Origin: Parapristionchus giblindavisi
Lineage: Eukaryota; Nematoda; Chromadorea; Rhabditida; Diplogasteridae
Direction of reading: 5' to 3'
Length of the DNA: 64,000 bases
Assembly (NCBI GenBank): GCA_943737045.1
Contig: CALSFV010000290.1
Coordinates: forward strand, 425,640 to 489,639
The notes below the pieces were generated by a model. That model was not told the DNA's origin. It saw only the letters and a program-made list of their open reading frames with translations, and did no database searches. Of this stretch, positions 48,357 through 62,111 are shown piece after piece; position 1 is the first letter of the stretch, and the number at the start of each line of letters is the position of its first letter. The position numbers and the translations under genes are program-made.

Positions 48357-50253
48357 CTAACAGAATTGTACACGATAAGTGGGACTGGGGGTATGTTTTC
48401 CTTTGCAGACCAAAGTGGAGGTCTTGTCATCATAAGCATACGAGTAAGCATCAGGACAGGCTCTCTAAATGAGTTAGACGTTATCACACAATCTCAATAG
48501 TAGACTCTTTCCTATTTTTCTGATGAACGAAACTAGAAACGTATTACAATTTCCACTATTTTATTGTGTCCATTGAAATGTGAAAAATGCATTAAACCGT
48601 TGATACTATCGCTAATTTCAAGCGTTAATGTTAGATGAGAAAATGAGTACCTTGAAGATAGCCGGGTAGTTCTTGGGCCAGTCACTGGATCTGCAGGTCT
48701 CGGATGTGTTGTGCCTTCCACGGCAACAATATTGGTCGTTGTTGAAAGCGAGACATGCACTCTTGCATCCTACTGTCTGTAAATTGGTCATTCACATCGG
48801 TTCACAGATCTAGTCATTCTCTTTGCCGACGACAGAGTTAGGCGGAGTCAGACCCATTCTTACCCTTCCGTTCTTCTTGCTTCGAAGCTCAGGCGGACAG
48901 ATCCTCTCGTCACTGAGGTTTTCGAAGCATCCTCCGGCACGTTTGCAGTCATATCGTCCACCATTCGTGTTGAACGTTCCCTAAAACAAAATCGAATTAG
49001 CGGTTTATATAAAGTTCGACACAATACAATACAACATTTATGCACTTATTGTTTTGACGGGGTCAAGCTCACAATCTCTTCTTTTTTTGATGGAATAAAG
49101 GTGAGTGGAAGTGAGAGAGTAGTTCAAACGACCTCGCCACAGACATAAAGGTAGAAGAAAGTTCGACACATTCTTTCCAATAATTTTTTTTTTCACTTTT
49201 CGTCCGTCAAGCAACTGTGGCTTCGAAATAAAGGACTATGGTAAAATAAATAAAGAAAAAAAGAAAAGTACCCACCTCGACGACATCGATCAGAACAGGA
49301 ATATTGTATCCATCAACGAGAGAGACATCGTAGTAATCTTGCTTTGTTTCAGCTGAAAAAAATATGTTTTCAATTTTAAAGACACACCCCAAGCAAATTT
49401 GATGCTCTCGATTCTGGCAATACTCTCTCGCTTTCTTTGTCTACTAGAGAGGGTTGACAGCCGCAAGTAAAATTTGCTCGGGGTGTGCCTTTAAAAGGTT
49501 AATATTAGGAAGAAAAGTCGCCAGTTGGCATATAGTGAAAAATTTATAAAGTGTTATGAAAATAATACGGTCGTTAAGGGTGAATTCGGCAAGAGAAGCA
49601 GGCGGCTCGCCACCCCGACCGTTGCACTTGAGATCGTTCTGAATGTCAACAAGACCAATTTAATTCATTTTTACAATTTAAAAAAAACTCGCTATTTTGT
49701 CAACTGTAATCATATGTACTCTCTCCTCGCTATAAGTCAAGATTTGGTAAAGTCGTTCATGTATAAATTATATTTATTGAACACTCACTCCACAGAATCC
49801 GGTATCGCAGTTGTAGTTGCCATCACAACCGGTTCTCGCCCAGATTCTTCCTGCAGTCCATCCATAAGGAACGGTCAACATCTTACTCTGAACACAAAAT
49901 AGATATGCGTTCATTATCGTAATTCAAAAACTGAAAAGTAGAATGCTGTCCCTTTAATCATGGAAACATTTTGTCTGGGAACACTTCACAAATGCTACAA
50001 GAAAAATTTTATGATGCTTGGTGATTTTTCATGTAAATAAGTTAAATGGAATCTTACAGCTCCGGCATTAAGCTTGAATCCTCCTCCCTCTACGAGAGGA
50101 CCCTCTTTGCTTTGAACACCAGGCCAGATAGTGAAGGGACACTTGTTATAGACCTTAAAAGATACGGTTGACAGTTAAGGAAAAGAGAAGATAAAAGCTA
50201 ACCTGAATATTCGCAGCACTAGCCACAGAAGCAATGAGCAGGAGCGCAATCAT
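48357..50253 (-). CDS. Thaumatin-like protein (unit 1)
   Basis: Eight exons: 50253-50203, 50153-50058, 49887-49789, 49638-49569, 49352-49276, 48980-48864, 48776-48651 and 48464-48357. All phases agree; 247 aa. Exon 1 is a signal peptide (MIALLLIASVASAANIQ). Family motifs in order: NKCPFTIWPGVQ, WTAGRIWARTGCDG, CDTGFCG, GGEPPASLAEFTLN, QDYYDVSLVDGYNIPV, DQYCCRG and CPDAYSYAYDD. Sixteen cysteines fit the eight conserved disulphides of the thaumatin/osmotin/PR-5 fold. Nematode thaumatin-like proteins are secreted and linked to antimicrobial defence; whether this one is antimicrobial is inference. A family A MITE begins 17 bp above the ATG, and TTGCAG two bases before the ATG is a possible trans-splice acceptor. 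Confidence 0.93.
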
Positions 50254-50269
50254 CACTGCAATTTTCTCA

Positions 50270-50395
50270 GCATTAAAGGCACACCACGAGCTAATTTTAC
50301 TTCCCACTCAGGCAACACTCTCGTTGACAAAGAAAGCGAGAGAGCATCGCCAGGGAAAAGAGTTCAAAATGAGCTCGGGATGCGGCTTTAACGAC
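50270..50395. mobile_element. TTAA MITE family A directly upstream of the thaumatin-like start (unit 1)
   Basis: TTAAAGGCACACCACGAGCT to GGGATGCGGCTTTAA. It occupies the proximal promoter/5' leader position, 17 bp from the ATG. Identical in units 2 (56200-56325) and 3 (62128-62253). Confidence 0.75.
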
Positions 50396-50820
50396 TGGTG
50401 AATTGGTAAGAGCTGAGCCAGGCAAAGCTCTTGATAAGATTGTCATAGAACGTTCACTCAGGTTATTTATTTCAAAGAATCGTCTCGGAAAAAACTGTAT
50501 CATGACTCCAAATGGGCGGAGTCTCATTTTAATAATGGTCAGGGGGTGAGCAAAGCATAGGGAGAGGGCATCTGTTTCGCAAGATCTGTCTCATGACTGG
50601 TGACTGGATTTGTCTTTTGAACTTCGACTTGCAAGATCTATCTTATGACTGACCTTAAAAACTACCGGGATATCTCCAAGGTATAGTCATGTTCTTTCCC
50701 TCTGGTTAAAGATGAGTCATACCATATTATTACACTTCCGTCCCTCCTACTTTGAAGCTCACGCAGGCAGATATTCCTGTCGCGTTTAGAATATACTATA
50801 GAATCAATATTTTTATGTAG

Positions 50821-51240
50821 GAGATCGACAATTTATTTATTTATTTATTTATCATACATCGCGAAGATGTTTCAGCAAGTAAAAAAACGATATGATGAAG
50901 AAGATTTGCACATGGAAATAAAATAGGGGGAATAGACAATGGGAAAATAGGTAAGGTGAGGTGAAGATGGTCGGGGAAGTCTCAATAACGTATTCTCTAG
51001 TGCCAAGATCAAAGATCAGAGTGGGATCAATGATGTAGGGTGGATGAGGACGTAGCGGGAAGAGGACCGCATAAGTCAGCATAGACAGACTGACATGGCA
51101 AAAGGAACTTGTACATGAGACACAGTTTAGAGGGGTGAAATATCAATGGATAAATTACAAAAAAAACAATGCGAAGGGAAGCAGAAGATAAAGTTCGACG
51201 TGTGAGGAGTAACAGCCCTTTTTGAGCCCGACAATTTATC
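50821..51240 (-). mobile_element. LINE 3' fragment (unit 1)
   Basis: Minus-strand LINE tail: (AAAT)n at 50851-50829, preceded by 3' sequence similar to 16263-16430. No RT motifs. Repeated in units 2 and 3. It lies between the thaumatin gene and the C6-gene fragment. Confidence 0.65.
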
Positions 51241-51420
51241 TTTGAAATGTTTGTTGAACCTCGTTATCCAACCAAATAGAGCATTTTCGGTGCTAATGAT
51301 GCCATTTGTAGTTTATTCAACGCATATTTGGTCGCATTTAATAGTATGTTTTTTCCCACTTATTATTCATTTCATTCGCTCATCCATTGCGTTTTTATCC
51401 TTTTATGCCTCTTTCATATC

Positions 51421-52161
51421 CCGTGGACGGGAAACTAACCTGCGCTGGAGCCGGTGTCTACCTCGACCAGTATGGCAATCAATACACCTACCTCGACTCG
51501 GCAGTTACTTGTCATTCGTGGGAGGGACCCAGGCGTAAGTCGATGATTCTTGATCTTTGATCTTTGATCTTTTAAAACTGAAGTTTAATGTTTTTTACTC
51601 TGATAGTAGTTTTTTTGTAGTTTAATCTTTGTAGTTTGATCTTTGATCTTTGAACTTCATACTGATTTGAAGTTTGATCTTTAGCCTACATACTTACTCT
51701 TATCGTCAAATTTTGTAGTTTGATCGTTGTAGTTTGATCTTTGATCTTTGAACTTTAGACTGCGCTCGAGCTCTAGTACCTGGGCGCCTCAGGACAGCAA
51801 CATTTCCGTGTTCACGGAGTGGAATGACGATAACGGATGCAGAAACATGCGATGCTCCGCCACGGATATCATGCAGGTTTGATCTTTGATCTTTGTAGTT
51901 TGATCTATGATCTCTGACAGGTGCACGATACCGAGGCGAACACATGGTTGACCAGAGAGAGTCTACTCTGCACCCAGGCTGGTATGTTATAGCAAAGTGC
52001 AAACTACAAAGTACAAAGATCAAAGTACAAAATACAAAGATCAAACTACAATTACAGGCTATTGGACGTCAAAAGAGGATAGAGGAGCGATGTTGTTCCC
52101 GTACAAAGTAATCGACAAGAACTTTGTCGAAGTTAGATGCCAAGGAAACAAAATTAATTGA
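51421..52161 (+). pseudogene. Truncated 3' end of the multi-C6 gene (unit 1)
   Basis: Copies of the last four exons of the 25342-42936 gene: 51421-51534, 51759-51876, 51921-51981 and 52058-52161. The duplication breakpoint lies inside the first of these, at CCGTGGA. The second exon carries 2 extra bases (GAGCTCTAGTACC against GAGCTTGTACC), causing a frameshift and an in-frame TAG. No upstream exons follow on the left, so it is not a functional gene. Confidence 0.88.
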
Positions 52162-52709
52162 GTGATATCGTCATTTATTTATTTGGAATCATCGATATGT
52201 GGATAAATTATAATTACAAGAATTATACATTGTGAACAGAAAAAATTTTTTTCGCGTTTAATAACAAAAAAAATCGTATCTGAAACAATTTCAACTAATA
52301 CTCTCTTGAAACCAACAAGAGAATCACCTTCCTTGCCATTACTAATAGTACTGCACTGCAAAAAGTGTCCTTGATGAGATGATTGCAAATAAATATACGG
52401 ATTGCTCTTGCATTATTACGGCACCCCAAGCTAATTTGAAACTCTCTTCTTTGGTCACCCTCTTTCGCTTTCTTTATCTACGAGATAGAATTGCAAAAGC
52501 GAAGAGTAAAATTAGTTTGGGGTGTTCCTTTAAACGAGTTAGTAAGCAATCTTCAGATTTTTTTAAAAAGCTGTCACAGGTAATTTTAATCTATCCTTTA
52601 GTAATGTTAATCTAGCCTATACTAATATTCGCGATAGTTCAACTCTATATAAAAGCTGGCATCGATGAACTTTCTAATAATAATTGTGGAAACACGTCGA
52701 CCAATCTCA

Positions 52710-53732
52710 ATGCATCTCCCTTCGCTCTATCTTACTTCTTGCGCTGTCCACTTTTATGGTGACCATCGCCAGACCAGTGAGTCTCTGGACATTAGTGTTG
52801 TTAGATGGAATAATGTCTCTTCAGGAATAAATTTCAGTATTATCGATACTGATTGAGAGCATTCTTTTTTCAATCGAAACTCACTCTAGTAACTCTGTTG
52901 ATTTTTCAGGATGCTAGAGACTTTCGAAGTACCTTGGAATAAGAAACCTTTATTTGGAGCTGCCTGAATATTGATAATAATGAAAGATTCATTGCAGATG
53001 ACGATAGAATTCTAGCAGATGTGGCCTCACCATCACGTTGACCATACTACACACAATCACCAGATAGATTTGACAGAGTGGCTTCATCATCATCAAATAC
53101 ACAACCACCCGTGATTAAAGGCAGTTGGCATCCAAAAATTTCTATTCGAAATAGTTAAAATAGTTGATCTCATGTTGATAAGCTCAAAGAACTATTCAGG
53201 AATATGTAATTGAAAGTTTGAAAAGACGCTCTGGTAAGAAGTTGGATTACTGTAGCCTGCTCCACACCACGGGCGAGGTTTCCGAACTACAGTATGCTAA
53301 CTCCATCGAAAAGCTCAAAATAGCCCATTATTGAGTTTTATTCCTCACAATTCCCCACTGCGGATAGAATTATCATCAAAATATTCAATTTCAAGTCGTA
53401 TCCAAAGATTTGTTGTGGCAATTAGGAAAAGGCTCCCGCTATCTGGAGCAGACTGTAGTTTTTTAACTGCGCCGTCCCCTCACCAAAGAATTCTTATGAT
53501 ATAAGATTTATATATTTCGAAACAGAATTTCAAGCTATTTTATATGAGATCAACTTGTATTTCGTTTCCCGGTCCCTTTAACCATGATCATAATGAACAA
53601 GATAATGTAGAAAAGGACGACGACAGCGAAGAAAACAACGAAGACGGATTCTTCGAGCAATGGGGAGAGGAGATGGATAACAAGATCAAACAGCAACGAA
53701 AATTCATGGATAATTGGATGAAACAACACTGA
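52710..53732 (+). pseudogene. His/acid-rich peptide gene, dead copy (unit 2)
   Basis: Same 5-nt deletion, same TAG and same TTAA insertion as the unit 1 copy. Confidence 0.85.
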
Positions 53733-54285
53733 TACCATAATTGTTGCAGATCTATATTAGGTTGAGTTTTCCTCGATTTAGATTCCAAAGATCATTCTCC
53801 TCGTTATGGAAAAAATTATTCCAGTTGTACATGCATGTCATGGATAATTTTTTCTCCACCTATCATCTTTAAATTTTTATCTCGCGAGTGCAATGATAAT
53901 TTCACACATTTTCTGGATTGCGAGTTTGTGATATACATTTTTTTCGGAAAATCTTTAAATTGCCCTGACAAGTGAGACATTATTACTAACTAAACTATAT
54001 AAAAGATACGGCAAGATAAGGTACATCTATCTGTGTGGGGGAGCATGAGAGTTTTTTTTTTAAATATTCAAAACTTTTGAATTAAAAGAAATGAAAAGTG
54101 TGCATATGTCAGTTATCATGAATGGAAATTCACATATTTTTAATAATATTTATCGATCGAAACAGACGAATAATAATAGTAATAATAATAATAATAGCGT
54201 TATGTGCGTTTCAGAAAAGTACGAGAGAAGGAAATACGGAAAGATTAAGGGCACAAACGTCCAATACCACAACCGGGTAGCAACT

Positions 54286-56183
54286 CTAACAGAATTGTAC
54301 ACGATAAGTGGGACTGGGGGTATGTTTTCCTTTGCAGACCAAAGTGGAGGTCTTGTCATCATAAGCATACGAGTAAGCATCAGGACAGGCTCTCTAAATG
54401 AGTTAGACGTTATCACACAATCTCAATAGTAGACTCTTTCCTATTTTTCTGATGAACGAAACTAGAAACGTATTACAATTTCCACTATTTTATTGTGTCC
54501 ATTGAAATGTGAAAAATGCATTAAACCGTTGATACTATCGCTAATTTCAAGCGTTAATGTTAGATGAGAAAATGAGTACCTTGAAGATAGCCGGGTAGTT
54601 CTTGGGCCAGTCACTGGATCTGCAGGTCTCGGATGTGTTGTGCCTTCCACGGCAACAATATTGGTCGTTGTTGAAAGCGAGACATGCACTCTTGCATCCT
54701 ACTGTCTGTAAATTGGTCATTCACATCGGTTCACAGATCTAGTCATTCTCTTTGCCGACGACAGAGTTAGGCGGAGTCAGACCCATTCTTACCCTTCCGT
54801 TCTTCTTGCTTCGAAGCTCAGGCGGACAGATCCTCTCGTCACTGAGGTTTTCGAAGCATCCTCCGGCACGTTTGCAGTCATATCGTCCACCATTCGTGTT
54901 GAACGTTCCCTAAAACAAAATCGAATTAGCGGTTTATATAAAGTTCGACACAATACAATACAACATTTATGCACTTATTGTTTTGACGGGGTCAAGCTCA
55001 CAATCTCTTCTTTTTTTGATGGAATAAAGGTGAGTGGAAGTGAGAGAGTAGTTCAAACGACCTCGCCACAGACATAAAGGTAGAAGAAAGTTCGACACAT
55101 TCTTTCCAATAATGTTTTTTTTTCACTTTTCGTCCGTCAAGCAACTGTGGCTTCGAAATAAAGGACTATGATAAAATAAATAAAGAAAAAAAGAAAAGTA
55201 CCCACCTCGACGACATCGATCAGAACAGGAATATTGTATCCATCAACGAGAGAGACATCGTAGTAATCTTGCTTTGTTTCAGCTGAAAAAAATATGTTTT
55301 CAATTTTAAAGACACACCCCAAGCAAATTTGATGCTCTCGATTCTGGCAATACTCTCTCGCTTTCTTTGTCTACTAGAGAGGGTTGACAGCCGCAAGTAA
55401 AATTTGCTCGGGGTGTGCCTTTAAAAGGTTAATATTAGGAAGAAAAGTCACCAGTTGGCATATAGTGAAAAATTTATAAAGTGTTATGAAAATAATACGG
55501 TCGTTAAGGGTGAATTCGGCAAGAGAAGCAGGCGGCTCGCCACCCCGACCGTTGCACTTGAGATCGTTCTGAATGTCAACAAGACCAATTTAATTCATTT
55601 TTACAATTTAAAAAAACTCGCTATTTTGTCAACTGTAATCATATGTACTCTCTCCTCGCTATAAGTCAAGATTTGGTAAAGTCGTTCATGTATAAATTAT
55701 ATTTATTGAACACTCACTCCACAGAATCCGGTATCGCAGTTGTAGTTGCCATCACAACCGGTTCTCGCCCAGATTCTTCCTGCAGTCCATCCATAAGGAA
55801 CGGTCAACATCTTACTCTGAACACAAAATAGATATGCGTTCATTATCATAATTCAAAAACTGAAAAGTAGAATGCTGTCCCTTTAATCATGGAAACATTT
55901 TGTCTGGGAACACTTCACAAATGCTACAAGAAAAAATTTTATGATGCTTGGTGATTTTTCATGTAAATAAGTTAAATGGAATCTTACAGCTCCGGCATTA
56001 AGCTTGAATCCTCCTCCCTCTACGAGAGGACCCTCTTTGCTTTGAACACCAGGCCAGATAGTGAAGGGACACTTGTTATAGACCTTAAAAGATACGGTTG
56101 ACAGTTAAGGAAAAGAGAAGATAAAAGCTAACCTGAATATTCGCAGCACTAGCCACAGAAGCAATGAGCAGGAGCGCAATCAT
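54286..56183 (-). CDS. Thaumatin-like protein (unit 2)
   Basis: Exons 56183-56133, 56083-55988, 55816-55718, 55568-55499, 55282-55206, 54909-54793, 54705-54580 and 54393-54286. Every exon and splice site matches unit 1, and by eye the coding sequence gives the same 247-aa protein with 16 Cys. Intron differences only (for example one A fewer near 55611, one more near 55935). See unit 1 for motifs and function. Confidence 0.93.
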
Positions 56184-57350
56184 CACTGCAATTTTCTCAG
56201 CATTAAAGGCACACCACGAGCTAATTTTACTTCCCACTCAGGCAACACTCTCGTTGACAAAGAAAGCGAGAGAGCATCGCCAGGGAAAAGAGTTCAAAAT
56301 GAGCTCGGGATGCGGCTTTAACGACTGGTGAATTGGTAAGAGCTGAGCCAGGCAAAGCTCTTGATAAGATTGTCATAGAACGTTCACTCAGGTTATTTAT
56401 TTCAAAGAATCGTCTCGGAAAAAACTGTATCATGACTCCAAATGGGCGGAGTCTCATTTTAATAATGGTCAGGGGGTGAGCAAAGCATAGGGAGAGGGCA
56501 TCTGTTTCGCAAGATCTGTCTCATGACTGGTGACTGGATTTGTCTTTTGAACTTCGACTTGCAAGATCTATCTTATGACTGACCTTAAAAACTACCGGGA
56601 TATCTCCAAGGTATAGTCATGTTCTTTCCCTCTGGTTAAAGATGAGTCATACCATATTATTACACTTCCGTCCCTCCTACTTTGAAGCTCACGCAGGCAG
56701 ATATTCCTGTCGCGTTTAGAATATACTATAGAATCAATATTTTTATGTAGGAGATCGACAATTTATTTATTTATTTATTTATCATACATCGCGAAGATGT
56801 TTCAGCAAGTAAAAAAACGATATGATGAAGAAGATTTGCACATGGAAATAAAATAGGGGGAATAGACAATGGGAAAATAGGTAAGGTGAGGTGAAGATGG
56901 TCGGGGAAGTCTCAATAACGTATTCTCTAGTGCCAAGATCAAAGATCAGAGTGGGATCAATGATGTAGGGTGGATGAGGACGTAGCGGGAAGAGGACCGC
57001 ATAAGTCAGCATAGACAGACTGACATGGCAAAAGGAACTTGTACATGAGACACAGTTTAGAGGGGTGAAATATCAATGGATAAATTACAAAAAAAAACAA
57101 TGCGAAGGGAAGCAGAAGATAAAGTTCGACGTGTGAGGAGTAACAGCCCTTTTTGAGCCCGACAATTTATCTTTGAAATGTTTGTTGAACCTCGTTATCC
57201 AACCAAATAGAGCATTTTCGGTGCTAATGATGCCATTTGTAGTTTATTCAACGCATATTTGGTCGCATTTAATAGTATGTTTTTCCCACTTATTATTCAT
57301 TTCATTCGCTCATCCATTGCGTTTTTATCCTTTTATGCCTCTTTCATATC

Positions 57351-58091
57351 CCGTGGACGGGAAACTAACCTGCGCTGGAGCCGGTGTCTACCTCGACCAG
57401 TATGGCAATCAATACACCTACCTCGACTCGGCAGTTACTTGTCATTCGTGGGAGGGACCCAGGCGTAAGTCGATGATTCTTGATCTTTGATCTTTGATCT
57501 TTTAAAACTGAAGTTTAATGTTTTTTACTCTGATAGTAGTTTTTTTGTAGTTTAATCTTTGTAGTTTGATCTTTGATCTTTGAACTTCATACTGATTTGA
57601 AGTTTGATCTTTAGCCTACATACTTACTCTTATCGTCAAATTTTGTAGTTTGATCGTTGTAGTTTGATCTTTGATCTTTGAACTTTAGACTGCGCTCGAG
57701 CTCTAGTACCTGGGCGCCTCAGGACAGCAACATTTCCGTGTTCACGGAGTGGAATGACGATAACGGATGCAGAAACATGCGATGCTCCGCCACGGATATC
57801 ATGCAGGTTTGATCTTTGATCTTTGTAGTTTGATCTATGATCTCTGACAGGTGCACGATACCGAGGCGAACACATGGTTGACCAGAGAGAGTCTACTCTG
57901 CACCCAGGCTGGTATGTTATAGCAAAGTGCAAACTACAAAGTACAAAGATCAAAGTACAAAATACAAAGATCAAACTACAATTACAGGCTATTGGACGTC
58001 AAAAGAGGATAGAGGAGCGATGTTGTTCCCGTACAAAGAAATCGACAAGAACTTTGTCGAAGTTAGATGCCAAGGAAACAAAATTAATTGA
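57351..58091 (+). pseudogene. Truncated 3' end of the multi-C6 gene (unit 2)
   Basis: Same breakpoint and 2-base insertion as in unit 1, plus one extra change in the last exon (AAAGAAATC where the other copies have AAAGTAATC). Confidence 0.88.
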
Positions 58092-58639
58092 GTGATATCG
58101 TCATTTATTTATTTGGAATCATCGATATGTGGATAAATTATAATTACAAGAATTATACATTGTGAACAGAAAAAAATTTTTTCGCGTTTAATAACAAAAA
58201 AAATCGTATCTGAAACAATTTCAACTAATACTCTCTTGAAACCAACAAGAGAATCACCTTCCTTGCCATTACTAATAGTACTGCACTGCAAAAAGTGTCC
58301 TTGATGAGATGATTGCAAATAAATATACGGATTGCTCTTGCATTATTACGGCACCCCAAGCTAATTTGAAACTCTCTTCTTTGGTCACCCTCTTTCGCTT
58401 TCTTTATCTACGAGATAGAATTGCAAAAGCGAAGAGTAAAATTAGTTTGGGGTGTTCCTTTAAACGAGTTAGTAAGCAATCTTCAGATTTTTTTAAAAAG
58501 CTGTCACAGGTAATTTTAATCTATCCTTTAGTAATGTTAATCTAGCCTATACTAATATTCGCGATAGTTCAACTCTATATAAAAGCTGGCATCGATGAAC
58601 TTTCTAATAATAATTGTGGAAACACGTCGACCAATCTCA

Positions 58640-59662
58640 ATGCATCTCCCTTCGCTCTATCTTACTTCTTGCGCTGTCCACTTTTATGGTGACCATCGCC
58701 AGACCAGTGAGTCTCTGGACATTAGTGTTGTTAGATGGAATAATGTCTCTTCAGGAATAAATTTCAGTATTATCGATACTGATTGAGAGCATTCTTTTTT
58801 CAATCGAAACTCACTCTAGTAACTCTGTTGATTTTTCAGGATGCTAGAGACTTTCGAAGTACCTTGGAATAAGAAACCTTTATTTGGAGATGCCTGAATA
58901 TTGATAATAATGAAAGATTCATTGCAGATGACGATAGAATTCTAGCAGATGTGGCCTCACCATCACGTTGACCATACTACACACAATCACCAGATAGATT
59001 TGACAGAGTGGCTTCATCATCATCAAATACACAACCACCCGTGATTAAAGGCAGTTGGCATCCAAAAATTTCTATTCGAAATAGTTAAAATAGTTGATCT
59101 CATGTTGATAAGCTCAAAGAACTATTCAGGAATATGTAATTGAAAGTTTGAAAAGACGCTCTGGTAAGAAGTTGGATTACTGTAGCCTGCTCCACACCAC
59201 GGGCGAGGTTTCCGAACTACAGTATGCTAACTCCATCGAAAAGCTCAAAATAGCCCATTATTGAGTTTTATTCCTCACAATTCCCCACTGCGGATAGAAT
59301 TATCATCAAAATATTCAATTTCAAGTCGTATCCAAAGATTTGTTGTGGCAATTAGGAAAAGGCTCCCGCTATCTGGAGCAGACTGTAGTTTTTTAACTGC
59401 GCCGTCCCCTCACCAAAGAATTCTTATGATATAAGATTTATATATTTCGAAACAGAATTTCAAGCTATTTTATATGAGATCAACTTGTATTTCGTTTCCC
59501 GGTCCCTTTAACCATGATCATAATGAACAAGATAATGTAGAAAAGGACGACGACAGCGAAGAAAACAACGAAGACGGATTCTTCGAGCAATGGGGAGAGG
59601 AGATGGATAACAAGATCAAACAGCAACGAAAATTCATGGATAATTGGATGAAACAACACTGA
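58640..59662 (+). pseudogene. His/acid-rich peptide gene, dead copy (unit 3)
   Basis: Carries the same three lesions as units 1 and 2. Confidence 0.85.
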
Positions 59663-60214
59663 TACCATAATTGTTGCAGATCTATATTAGGTTGAGTTTT
59701 CCTCGATTTAGATTCCAAAGATCATTCTCCTCGTTATGGAAAAAATTATTCCAGTTGTACATGCATGTCATGGATAATTTTTTCTCCACCTATCATCTTT
59801 AAATTTTTATCTCGCGAGTGCAATGATAATTTCACACATTTTCTGGATTGCGAGTTTGTGATATACATTTTTTCGGAAAATCTTTAAATTGCCCTGACAA
59901 GTGAGACATTATTACTAACTAAACTATATAAAAGATACGGCAAGATAAGGTACATCTATCTGTGTGGGGGAGCATGAGAGTTTTTTTTTTAAATATTCAA
60001 AACTTTTGAATTAAAAGAAATGAAAAGTGTGCATATGTCAGTTATCATGAATGGAAATTCACATATTTTTAATAATATTTATCGATCGAAACAGACGAAT
60101 AATAATAATAATAATAATAATAATAGCGTTATGTGCGTTTCAGAAAAGTACGAGAGAAGGAAATACGGAAAGATTAAGGGCACAAACGTCCAATACCACA
60201 ACCGGGTAGCAACT

Positions 60215-62111
60215 CTAACAGAATTGTACACGATAAGTGGGACTGGGGGTATGTTTTCCTTTGCAGACCAAAGTGGAGGTCTTGTCATCATAAGCATACG
60301 AGTAAGCATCAGGACAGGCTCTCTAAATGAGTTAGACGTTATCACACAATCTCAATAGTAGACTCTTTCCTATTTTTCTGATGAACGAAACTAGAAACGT
60401 ATTACAATTTCCACTATTTTATTGTGTCCATTGAAATGTGAAAAATGCATTAAACCGTTGATACTATCGCTAATTTCAAGCGTTAATGTTAGATGAGAAA
60501 ATGAGTACCTTGAAGATAGCCGGGTAGTTCTTGGGCCAGTCACTGGATCTGCAGGTCTCGGATGTGTTGTGCCTTCCACGGCAACAATATTGGTCGTTGT
60601 TGAAAGCGAGACATGCACTCTTGCATCCTACTGTCTGTAAATTGGTCATTCACATCGGTTCACAGATCTAGTCATTCTCTTTGCCGACGACAGAGTTAGG
60701 CGGAGTCAGACCCATTCTTACCCTTCCGTTCTTCTTGCTTCGAAGCTCAGGCGGACAGATCCTCTCGTCACTGAGGTTTTCGAAGCATCCTCCGGCACGT
60801 TTGCAGTCATATCGTCCACCATTCGTGTTGAACGTTCCCTAAAACAAAATCGAATTAGCGGTTTATATAAAGTTCGACACAATACAATACAACATTTATG
60901 CACTTATTGTTTTGACGGGGTCAAGCTCACAATCTCTTCTTTTTTTGATGGAATAAAGGTGAGTGGAAGTGAGAGAGTAGTTCAAACGACCTCGCCACAG
61001 ACATAAAGGTAGAAGAAAGTTCGACACATTCTTTCCAATAATTTTTTTTTTCACTTTTCGTCCGTCAAGCAACTGTGGCTTCGAAATAAAGGACTATGGT
61101 AAAATAAATAAAGAAAAAAAGAAAAGTACCCACCTCGACGACATCGATCAGAACAGGAATATTGTATCCATCAACGAGAGAGACATCGTAGTAATCTTGC
61201 TTTGTTTCAGCTGAAAAAAATATGTTTTCAATTTTAAAGACACACCCCAAGCAAATTTGATGCTCTCGATTCTGGCAATACTCTCTCGCTTTCTTTGTCT
61301 ACTAGAGAGGGTTGACAGCCGCAAGTAAAATTTGCTCGGGGTGTGCCTTTAAAAGGTTAATATTAGGAAGAAAAGTCGCCAGTTGGCATATAGTGAAAAA
61401 TTTATAAAGTGTTATGAAAATAATACGGTCGTTAAGGGTGAATTCGGCAAGAGAAGCAGGCGGCTCGCCACCCCGACCGTTGCACTTGAGATCGTTCTGA
61501 ATGTCAACAAGACCAATTTAATTCATTTTTACAATTTAAAAAAAACTCGCTATTTTGTCAACTGTAATCATATGTACTCTCTCCTCGCTATAAGTCAAGA
61601 TTTGGTAAAGTCGTTCATGTATAAATTATATTTATTGAACACTCACTCCACAGAATCCGGTATCGCAGTTGTAGTTGCCATCACAACCGGTTCTCGCCCA
61701 GATTCTTCCTGCAGTCCATCCATAAGGAACGGTCAACATCTTACTCTGAACACAAAATAGATATGCGTTCATTATCGTAATTCAAAAACTGAAAAGTAGA
61801 ATGCTGTCCCTTTAATCATGGAAACATTTTGTCTGGGAACACTTCACAAATGCTACAAGAAAAATTTTATGATGCTTGGTGATTTTTCATGTAAATAAGT
61901 TAAATGGAATCTTACAGCTCCGGCATTAAGCTTGAATCCTCCTCCCTCTACGAGAGGACCCTCTTTGCTTTGAACACCAGGCCAGATAGTGAAGGGACAC
62001 TTGTTATAGACCTTAAAAGATACGGTTGACAGTTAAGGAAAAGAGAAGATAAAAGCTAACCTGAATATTCGCAGCACTAGCCACAGAAGCAATGAGCAGG
62101 AGCGCAATCAT
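60215..62111 (-). CDS. Thaumatin-like protein (unit 3)
   Basis: Exons 62111-62061, 62011-61916, 61745-61647, 61496-61427, 61210-61134, 60838-60722, 60634-60509 and 60322-60215. Same 247-aa, 16-Cys product as units 1 and 2, with all splice sites intact. At several intron positions unit 3 agrees with unit 1 against unit 2. See unit 1 for motifs and function. Confidence 0.93.

Larger units (their letters stand above)
46627..52553. repeat. 5.93-kb tandem array, unit 1
   Basis: Starts with CAGATTTTTTTAAAAAGC immediately after unit-0 sequence. Period to unit 2 is 5927-5931 bp, measured at many landmarks. Contents: dead His-rich peptide gene, thaumatin-like gene, LINE 3' piece, truncated C6-gene end. 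Confidence 0.97.
52554..58483. repeat. 5.93-kb tandem array, unit 2
   Basis: Same gene order as unit 1. Differences from unit 1 seen by eye are scattered single bases and homopolymer lengths. Confidence 0.97.

Noticed and set aside
48162..48500. 112-aa plus-strand reading frame with poly-Asn, repeated in each array unit
   Set aside because: It overlaps the antisense of the last thaumatin-like exon, and the Asn run is an AAT microsatellite that varies in sequence between units.
51706..52044. 112-aa minus-strand reading frame in each unit
   Set aside because: Antisense of the C6-gene fragment exons and GATCAAA repeats.
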